Shown piece after piece: positions 8,685-15,673 of a stretch of DNA of 15,673 nt; the stretch's first letter is position 1, and every line of letters starts with the position of its first letter. The stretch is taken from assembly GCA_029747585.1 (NCBI GenBank), contig JAPEVF010001003.1, positions 1 through 15,673 on the forward strand, given 5' to 3'. The translations under genes and the position numbers were made by a program. The notes under the pieces were generated by a model. That model had not been told where the DNA came from, ran no database searches, and worked only from the letters and a program-made list of their open reading frames with translations. The DNA is from Pleurotus djamor. Taxonomy: Eukaryota; Basidiomycota; Agaricomycetes; Agaricales; Pleurotaceae.

Positions 8685-10528
8685 ATGGACGCTTCACCAT
8701 TCAAAACTCCAAGCTCAACACCTCAGGATCTTTTACTAATACAAGACCTTATCGGAGACTTTCTTCCCCCACCGCCGCCAAAAGCTCCGCCAAGAGCCGT
8801 TGTTGCTCCCGTCGACTCAGATTCAGACATTGCATCAACCTCGTCCGAAGCTGAGGATGAAGACGAGGATTCCGATGTTGGGGAGAGTGAAACTGAAGTC
8901 AGCAAGGACTTGCTCGACTTGACGAATGACGAGGGCTCGGGGTACGTACGTGAACGCTCGACGATCCACCCGTTCTCGACCTAATCACGTTGACGCATTC
9001 AGTTCTGCACCATCACCCTCCGATTCCGAACCAGCTTCTGATTCAGACGACGACGAGATCCCTAGTCTCGCTACTAAAAAGGCGCAGCCTTTGGATGATG
9101 ATGGGGATGATGAAGATGAGACGGGCACTTCCCTCGCTCCTGGTGCTGTCCCACAAACGAAAAATGAGCTGCCTGACGTTGAGATCAATATCCCTGACGT
9201 GGAGGAAGTGGGCCCGGATGAGCCTTTGGAGAAAGTCGGCGAGATTATGTCGATTCTCGATGAACGCGTCGTGATTGTGAAAGGGAAGGAATCCTCGATA
9301 GCAAACAGAGGAGCGGAAAGTGCGCTTGACTCGGATACCCTGCTCATTTTCGACGACCGTAAAACCTTGGGCTATGTGAGCTCTTCCGACATGATATTTT
9401 CCTGCATTTCCGTTGACTCCAGCATTTAGATCTACGAGACCTTTGGTCCAACATCGCAACCTTTTTATCAGGTCAAGTTCAACCAAAAGTACCCTTTGGA
9501 TGTCTCGAAAGTGCAGCTCGGCCGAGAGGTCTTCCATGTCCCTACGCGAAGCCGTTTCGTGTTTCTCCGGGATATCCAACATCTCAAAGGCAGTGATGCG
9601 AGCAATCTCTATGACGAGGAACCTGCTGAGCATGAGCTGGAATATTCTGACGACGAAGCAGAAGCTGCCGCTAAAAGTCGTCGAAAACGGACGTAAGTCT
9701 ACCTTTCTCACTTCTCTCCCAGAATCGCCGTTGATGAGCTTCAAACATCCAGTCGCGGAGAGTCACGGTCGCGCGCTGGATCAGTTTCTTCTTCTCGGTT
9801 CTCTACGCCTGGGCCATCTCAGATGCGTGACCAAGAAATGAATTATATGAACGGCGATGCTTACGCCGCGCATGGTCCGTATGACATTGATTTTACGGGA
9901 ACGTCTTCTCGTCCCCCGCCCATGCCCTACGACGATGATCCCTACGCCGACATCCCTACTGCCACTCCCAACGATGATTCGCCTAGCTCACCTCCCAAAC
10001 CCTCCCCGAATGACTCGCGGTACCCAGAACCATCTATGTCGCGTGGTATGGGGAGAGGAAGGCCCCGCCCACCTCCAAGGGGACGCGGTAGGGGACGCGG
10101 ACAAGGAGATTTCTCGCGGCGGGGCAGAAACGACTCTCGCCCTCCAAGATTAGAACATTCCCCNGACCTCTCCGACCTCCCCAGACTCACCCATGCATGG
10201 GGCTGCCTTCGCAGTACCGATTAATCACCAACAACCATACAACGGTAACTCCTTCCCGCCTTTCTCCCCAGACCCATCGATGGCATGGAACTTCCATCAA
10301 CCGTATAACCCGAGCGAGTCCAATCCACAGGCTTTCGTTCAGCCGCATATAAACCCCCGATTTGCGTCTATGTTGAGTGCCAACGCCGGGTTTACGCCAC
10401 AGCTGCCTTTCATGGGGTACGGTGCTTCAATGGGCCCAATGAACGTGCGTGATAGAAGGGACCAGGCACCCTCTGACTGGACGGATGAATGGACAGTATA
10501 TGGGGGCAGCAACGGAAATATCAGATAA
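8685..10528 (+). CDS. NAF1: H/ACA snoRNP assembly factor NAF1
   Basis: Nuclear assembly factor that binds the pseudouridine synthase Cbf5/dyskerin and is later replaced by Gar1 in H/ACA RNPs. Exons are 8685-8941, 9003-9375, 9430-9692 and 9753-10528, about 555 aa if the N at 10164 is ignored. The start MDASPFKTPSS is the first ATG of the frame. Residues ~45-150 are Asp/Glu/Ser-rich. The Gar1/Naf1-like beta core starts near residue 154 (EVGPDEPLEKVGEIMSIL) and includes TLGYIYETFGPTSQPFYQV and VFHVPTRSRFVF, followed by an acidic DEEPAEHELEYSDDE tail and a basic RRKR cluster. The C-terminal third is Pro/Gly/Arg-rich with RGRGRGRG repeats (nt ~10040-10130), plausibly RNA-binding. The frame breaks at the N; leaving it out joins HSP to TSPTSPDSPMHG and carries the frame to the TAA. 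Intron 3 could instead end at 9722, but that would be only 30 nt. Confidence 0.88.
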
Positions 10529-10903
10529 AGTTCATGATGCATACTCCCCAACCAAAAGCAGAACCATAATCTGCATGCGAACCGAGATCAAGTTCGCGTA
10601 CATTTCGGAGACGACGTGACCCATGTGTGTGTTGCTTGACATAGGCCATGGTTCCCCATCAACCAGCGCCCAAGTCATCTGCGTACAATGGAGATGTACC
10701 TTTGACAAGGAACCGCCGTTGAAGTCCTTTCGAAGTTGATGTTGTCCAAAGTTGTCTAGATCGCAATGGAATACTTTGGAGTCCGCTTGCCCGTTAGTGA
10801 TCAAACGCTATGTTGAGCGTAGTGTGGCCACGGTGTATGCCAACAATAGTCGAAATGGGTATTTATTTAACTTTCGTTCTTGCTCAGCCACCTACAGCCG
10901 ATA
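10529..10903. other. NAF1 3' region and RNase T2 promoter region
   Basis: No gene is seen in these 375 bp. The stretch must hold the NAF1 3' UTR and the promoter of the first RNase gene. An A/T-rich TATTTATTTAA (10860-10870) lies about 35-45 bp before the RNase ATG and is the only TATA-like element noticed. A 90-codon open frame on the minus strand has no recognisable domain. Confidence 0.5.
10860..10870 (+). promoter_or_regulatory. TATA-like element upstream of RNase T2 gene 1
   Basis: TATTTATTTAA stands out from GC-balanced surroundings and ends 33 bp before the start codon at 10904. It would fit a TATA element with a short 5' leader. The second RNase gene has no equally placed match, which weakens the call. 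Confidence 0.3.
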
Positions 10904-13077
10904 ATGTTCTCTCTCCTCCTTCCGAGTCTTCTCTTCCTCGCCAGCTTATCCTTGGGCTCACCACCCTTCGTCGCCCAGAATATCGATTTGAGCCCCATTA
11001 TCCCCAGTCGTCTTGCTTCCAGCTGCCCAATTGGCGGGCCTCCTTCGTGCCACAACAGCACTGCGGTGACCAACTTGTGTTGCTTTGAATCACCTGGCGT
11101 GTGTGCACTACTGGAACTTCAAGAATCATAGCTAACCCCTGTGCAATTAGGGACTCCTCCTGCAGACCCAGGTACTTCGCTTATCCTTTTCTGCCATGGA
11201 AAGTCACACTGATACCCATACTCACTCAGTTCTGGGACACCGACCCTTCGACTGGTCCAACAGATAGCTGGACTATACATGGTATGTCAAACTTCATTCC
11301 CCAACATTCAAACGTAACTCACCAGTTGGAAGGTCTTTGGCCTGATAAGTTGGTCGATCTTCAGGGACGTTGTCAGGCTTGAGTCTTACCACTTTTCTCT
11401 AGTTGTGATGCCACATTTGAGCAAAACTGTGATCCATCACGCGCATATACCAACATCGATGATGTAGGTTTCAAGTTTTAAGGCGATCTGGAACCAAGCG
11501 TTGAATATAACTTGTGGTAGCTTCTTGTGGACGGGGGTGCTGGTGATGTCCTCGATTATATGCGTACGGTGAGCTTCTGTCTTCGCTATGCTTTTGTCTC
11601 GCTTATCTGCCTCGTTTAGCACTGGGTTGACATCAATGGCCGTGATGAAAGGTTCTGGGAAGTATGTTCACCTCGTGCCTCACATCGTCACATTTCCCTC
11701 ACCTACGTTTGGTTCAGCACGAGTGGAGTAAACATGGTACCTGCATGAGGTACGCGTTTTCCTGTCCCTCCCTCCCCTGTCACTCACCTGAATACGTCTG
11801 AAGTACTCTTGAACCTCGCTGCCTGCAAAGTGGAAGTCCTCGTGGCGCAGAGGTGATTTTACTCCGTTGTCCCTCCATCCTGCTCGATTTTGACAAATCT
11901 TCTCTGCTAGGCCGTGGCCTTCTTCCAAACTGTAGTCAGGCTTTTCAAGGTGCTACCCCTTCCCCCTCCATCCGCATCAATAAACGTTGAACCCTCTTGA
12001 CCGCGAATACCCAGTCTTTGCCAACGTACGAATGGCTTGCCAGCGAAGGCATTTTACCCACTACAAGCAAGACGTTTTCCAGAGACGCGTTGTTAACAGC
12101 ACTCAAGAGTGCTTCTGGCGTGCGTAGAAACGCATCATTGATCTATGCACTTGCCAACTAACATTAACTCTACAGGGCTTCGTACCCGCTCTAGACTGCA
12201 ATGGAAAGAACCTGTTCCAAATTAGCTGGTACTTCAACCTGAGAGGCTCAATCATTGACGGCACGTTCGTGCCCATCGGTATGTCTGTGAACCTTCTTGA
12301 GTGGGATCTTCATTGTAACATACTCTTCTCAAGATACCCCAAAGCTGGGATCGTGCCCATCAACCGGCATAAAGTATGTACCGAAGAAGAATTCCCTTCC
12401 TCCCTCACCGGAACCTGTGAGTCATTTCCAATTGCTGGTAATTTTAGTTTGTTCTCTAATAAAAACACATCGCAGACAACCACAGTAAGTTCTCGTTCAA
12501 TCAGCTAAACTTGGCGTCTGCAGTCAACACTTACGTTCTGGAAGCGGCCTTCTACGCCCGGTCCCCGTCCGGTCAGTGATCACTATCATTCTATGTATCA
12601 CCTAGTGCGCTACTTAATCCTCGAAAATAGACATCCGCTCCTCCAGGAGATCTACCAGCCAAAGCTACCATTCACGCTCTTCCAGTCAGGTCGGAAGTTT
12701 TCCTTGGCGGCCTATTATCGGCCGCTACTTGGTCAACTCAACCGCTAGCCACGTTTACCTTGAGAGGCTCTGCGCAGAGCTTCACCATGTCATCTTCTAA
12801 AGGTGATTGCGGGGTTATAAACGGTGCGTTGCGATGTGGTAGTAACGTGGAATCAACAACCTTCTCCGCGGTAAGCCGTAGTTATCTTTATCGCGATCCT
12901 CAAACTAGTCAATTTATCTATCTTCTTCAGGTGGCTTCATCAGGACGGCTTCTTCTAGCATCAGGGGGATCGACCGCGTGGACAAGTGACGGCGTCCCCA
13001 GTGGCAAGAACGTTTATACCGTATTCACTGGAACGGCGCGCGACGAAGACTATTCGCTAGCTATCGTCAGGAAATAG
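10904..13077 (+). CDS. Secreted ribonuclease T2 with C-terminal domain (copy 1)
   Basis: Secreted endoribonuclease that cleaves RNA through 2',3'-cyclic phosphates, probably for nutrient scavenging. Seventeen exons: 10904-11098, 11151-11171, 11230-11281, 11333-11348, 11403-11463, 11521-11568, 11620-11661, 11718-11749, 11804-11852, 11911-11949, 12015-12119, 12176-12278, 12334-12416, 12476-12484, 12524-12571, 12631-12870, 12931-13077 (about 429 aa). Signal peptide ~1-18 (MFSLLLPSLLFLASLSLG). The first catalytic block SWTIHGLWPD holds H89; the second, HEWSKHGTCM, holds E147, K150 and H151. Many Cys fit the disulphides of the fold. A Pro/Thr-rich linker (~265-305) leads to a ~120-residue domain (KATIHAL to the end) typical of basidiomycete T2 RNases such as Le2 and Irp3. 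Exons 13-15 and the 39-nt intron 14 are the least certain; intron 16 is in frame and could be misread as coding. Confidence 0.88.
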
Positions 13078-13613
13078 TTTCGTCGAATCTGTAGCCCGAA
13101 TTGTGGCCACTTTACTCGTTCGTCATTCAACTCATTCAACTGCTGTAACTCTTCTTGTTTTTGCTCCTATTGCCACGGTCTCCATTTCCACATCCACTTT
13201 AGGCAATCTGCGTTTTGCCTTCGTTCCCTTCGCTCCAGCATGTGCACATGTACTTCCCCGTCCACTTAGATTGAGCGCGAGGGCGTTTGACACATCTGTG
13301 TGTAATTCACGATCGGCTCTTTCGTTTGTTCTTGACCGTGTCCGCCAACTCAACAGAGCATGTGGCTCATGTGCTGTTCTATCTATTATTATTTCTGTGA
13401 CAAGCTCAGCATGCAACATACTTGATCTGCATATGCAGCCATGCTTAGCGATGCTTCAGATGAAGCAACGAACACTCCCTCCTTATCAGTCGCAGCCCGG
13501 GAGTCGAACGTGGATGGTAACTGATTCCTGGCCGGCCGTGGCTGTTAGTCTCTGCAGTTAGCTTCCTTCTTAAAAACGGAAGCAATCACGACTGGGAGGG
13601 TCTCAATCGCAGC
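13078..13613. other. Spacer between the two RNase T2 genes
   Basis: No gene is supported in these 536 bp. A 152-codon plus-strand open frame (13103-13561) shows low-complexity, non-protein-like composition and no domain. The stretch holds the 3' end of copy 1 and the promoter of copy 2. A 9-bp tandem CATTCAACT (13124-13141) and a 6-bp hairpin (13561-13583) are the only local structures noticed. Confidence 0.5.
13561..13583 (+). repeat. Short inverted repeat upstream of RNase T2 copy 2
   Basis: GCTTCC and GGAAGC are perfect inverted arms separated by 11 bases (TTCTTAAAAAC), ending 30 bp before the ATG of the second RNase gene. It could be a transcription-factor dyad or a 5' UTR hairpin. Six-base arms are short enough for chance. 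Confidence 0.3.
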
Positions 13614-15673
13614 ATGGCATCCCTCCTTGCCCTTGTCTTTGTTTCCGTGCTACGCCCAGTGCTCTCGTCGCCATTCATCACTCCAAGTCATCCCTTGGAG
13701 TTCGTTAGCAGGGACGTTTCGCTGGTTTCTAGTTGTTCTTCGTCGGGAACCACGTCATGCCACAATTCGTCTTCGGTAGCCAACCTCTGTTGCTTTGAAG
13801 CTCCTGGGGTGAGTAGTTGAGTGATCGATGAATACCGTCAACGCGACTCATCTGTCGGGTACGATGTCAGGGTCTGCTCCTCCAAACACAGGTAAGTTGC
13901 AGTGTGCTGTCATCATGATACTACTTACCTGACCTACTACTGGCCTTAGTTCTGGGACACCAATCCTTCCACTGGTCCGTCGAACAGCTGGACTATCCAC
14001 GGTAAGCACCAACCTTTCGCATCCAATATCATGAAGCTCTAATCCATCTCCTTGACAGGACTTTGGCCAGACAAGTGAGTCTATCCGAGTGTGGGAGGTC
14101 ATTTAGCACCGTGAACAGTAGAATCAATCTAGCTGCGATGGCACCTTTGAACAAGATTGTGACCCTGCTCGAGCCTACACGGATATCGCCTCGGTAAGTG
14201 GTCTTTCAGCTGAGCTTAAACACTCCGTTTCGATGCCTTTTCCAGATCCTCACTAGCAATGGGGCCAGCGATACATTATCTTTCATGCGAACCGTCAGTT
14301 TCATCAGTCTGTTACCCGTCGACTCTGATGCTAAATCCTGATGGCCACCATCGTTAGAATTGGGTTGACATCAATGGCAACAACGAGCAGTTCTGGGCGG
14401 TGAGTTTAGCTACTTAGCTGCGATCGTGCCCTTCAAATGTGAGCCAGCTGATCTCGGACTCCCTTTATACTAGCACGAATGGGGTAAACATGGTACATGC
14501 ATGAGGTGAGTCCATATGATGTTTTCGTTATCTCGGACTACGTGCTGACCAGCCCTCCTCCAGTACTCTCGAAACACGGTGCCTTGCGAGCGGAAGTCGC
14601 AGAGGAGCAGAAGTGAGATGATCGCCCTCATTACGGTGAAACCCCCGAGTGACCGTGTCATGATCCACAGGCAACGGCGTTCTTCCAGACGGTGGTTAAG
14701 CTCTTCAAGGTGCGCTGCATCTCGAGATAAGGGAAATAGAGCCTCACCGCTGGGTCAGACTTTGCCCACGTACGACTTTTTAGCAAGTCAGGGCATCACG
14801 CCGACAACGTCCAAGACCTTCACCTTGTCCGCGTTGACGTCGGCCTTGAAGACTGCTTCTGGAGTTCGTGGCACTCTTTGACCACCCTTTAGCCTACCTC
14901 AACGTTCTCATTTAATTCGACAGGGCTTTACCCCGGCACTCGATTGTAGCAGTGGCACCCTCAACCAAATATCCTGGTACTTCAATCTGAGAGGATCTAT
15001 CATCGATGGAACCTTCGTTCCCATAAGTGAGTTCTCATAGTTTGTTGTGCCTCACTTTGCTTCCTGCTAATCACTGCAAGTAGATGCACCCAAAGCAGGT
15101 TCATGTCCATCCAGCGGCATAAAGTATCCACCGAAGAGTGGTTCTTCAGTGAGTGATCGTCTACCCATCCGCCTTCTACGCCCTGACGACGATTGTGCCG
15201 TTCCTGTGCAGACTACGACCGTCGTAAGTAGTCTTGCACATCCGTCTTGAAGTACTGGAATACTGAAATCTCCGTATCGAACAGGCTTCCCCCAACCCGG
15301 TTAGAAACTTCCTTTACATCCATGTTGTTGTGCTGATCAACGTCCTAGACCTCTGGTGGGTTACCCAACCGAGCCACGATCCATGCTATAAGGTCTGGTA
15401 GCCAAGTCGGTGGCATTTTATCGTTAGGCACATGGTCCACACAAACGTTGGCGACTTTCACGCTATCTGGCACGGCCTCTAGCTTCACCATGACCTCTTC
15501 TAAAGGAAATTGCGGGGTCAGCGGAGGTGCTCTGACCTGTGGAAGTGGGGTGTCCTTGACGTCCTTCTCTGCAGTACGTCGTATTGGCTTTACTACCCTT
15601 GCCCTGACCGACTTCCTCCCCTGTAGGTGTCATCTGGTGGAAACTTACTTCTTGCTTCGGGCGGATCGACCTC
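13614..15673 (+). CDS. Secreted ribonuclease T2 with C-terminal domain (copy 2, 3' partial)
   Basis: Paralogue of the preceding gene, cut by the window end in the C-terminal domain. Exons: 13614-13808, 13871-13891, 13950-14001, 14059-14074, 14133-14193, 14246-14293, 14358-14399, 14474-14505, 14564-14612, 14671-14709, 14759-14863, 14924-15026, 15084-15148, 15212-15223, 15285-15299, 15349-15573, 15627 to the edge. Signal peptide MASLLALVFVSVLRPVLSS. Catalytic blocks SWTIHGLWPD (H89) and HEWGKHGTCM (E147, K150, H151) are intact and fall at the same residue numbers as in copy 1. A Thr/Ser-rich linker leads to the C-terminal domain (ATIHAIRSGSQ, LSGTASSFTM). Exons 1-12 have the same length as in copy 1, so the copies arose by tandem duplication with introns already in place. 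Two donors are weak (GTTCGT at 14864, GTTAGA at 15300), so those edges are less sure. No inactivating change is visible. Confidence 0.88.

Noticed and set aside
9693..9722. 30-nt intron 3 of NAF1
   Set aside because: It keeps the frame, but it is about half the size of other introns here; the in-frame acceptor at 9752 gives a normal 60-nt intron.
9043..9744. 233-codon minus-strand open frame
   Set aside because: It is antisense to NAF1 core exons and shows no domain of its own.
13103..13561. 152-codon plus-strand open frame in the RNase spacer
   Set aside because: No signal of a conserved domain and irregular composition; it lies where the 3' UTR and promoter of the RNase genes are expected.
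1..15673. Novel multi-gene system, transposon, secondary-metabolite cluster or CRISPR array
   Set aside because: Every substantial coding region was assigned to a known eukaryotic family with unrelated roles. I saw no terminal repeats, transposase, spaced repeats or biosynthetic core enzyme.

Overview
The window is compact fungal nuclear DNA. Genes are packed on both strands with 100-540 bp between them. Most are cut by short GT-AG introns of about 47-71 nt, and the proteins match fungal families. The intron style, and a type of secreted RNase T2 with a C-terminal extension known from mushrooms (Le2, Irp3 type), point to Basidiomycota, probably Agaricomycetes. The assignment is inferred from gene style and protein recognition; no search was run. 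Single N bases at 109, 145 and 10164 suggest a draft assembly.

Layout: (1) 1-666, no supportable gene. (2) 667-3853 (+), a BRCA2-family recombination mediator in nine exons. (3) 4050-5717 (-), the non-catalytic alpha subunit of the mitochondrial processing peptidase (MPP), convergent with BRCA2. (4) 5794-5875 (-), a tRNA-Cys(GCA) with a 9-nt intron, directly upstream of the MPP gene. (5) 6005-7268 (+), an alkaline ceramidase in eight exons, one of them only 4 nt. (6) 7434-8516 (-), intronless mitochondrial EF-Ts. (7) 8685-10528 (+), the H/ACA RNP assembly factor NAF1, divergent from EF-Ts; one N breaks its frame. (8) 10904-13077 and 13614 to the window end (+), two tandem secreted RNase T2 genes with 16 intron positions in common.

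Functionally this is a run of unrelated housekeeping genes (DNA repair, mitochondrial import, tRNA, sphingolipid turnover, mitochondrial translation, snoRNP assembly) followed by a secreted-nuclease tandem pair. One loose link is that EF-Ts carries a typical MPP-cleaved presequence. I see no mobile element, CRISPR array or prokaryote-style operon, and no clear novel multi-gene system. The points most worth checking are gene-structure ones: the 4-nt exon in the ceramidase, an in-frame 60-nt intron in BRCA2, the frame-breaking N in NAF1, the tRNA intron that duplicates half of the anticodon stem, and the near-perfect exon-length conservation of the RNase pair.
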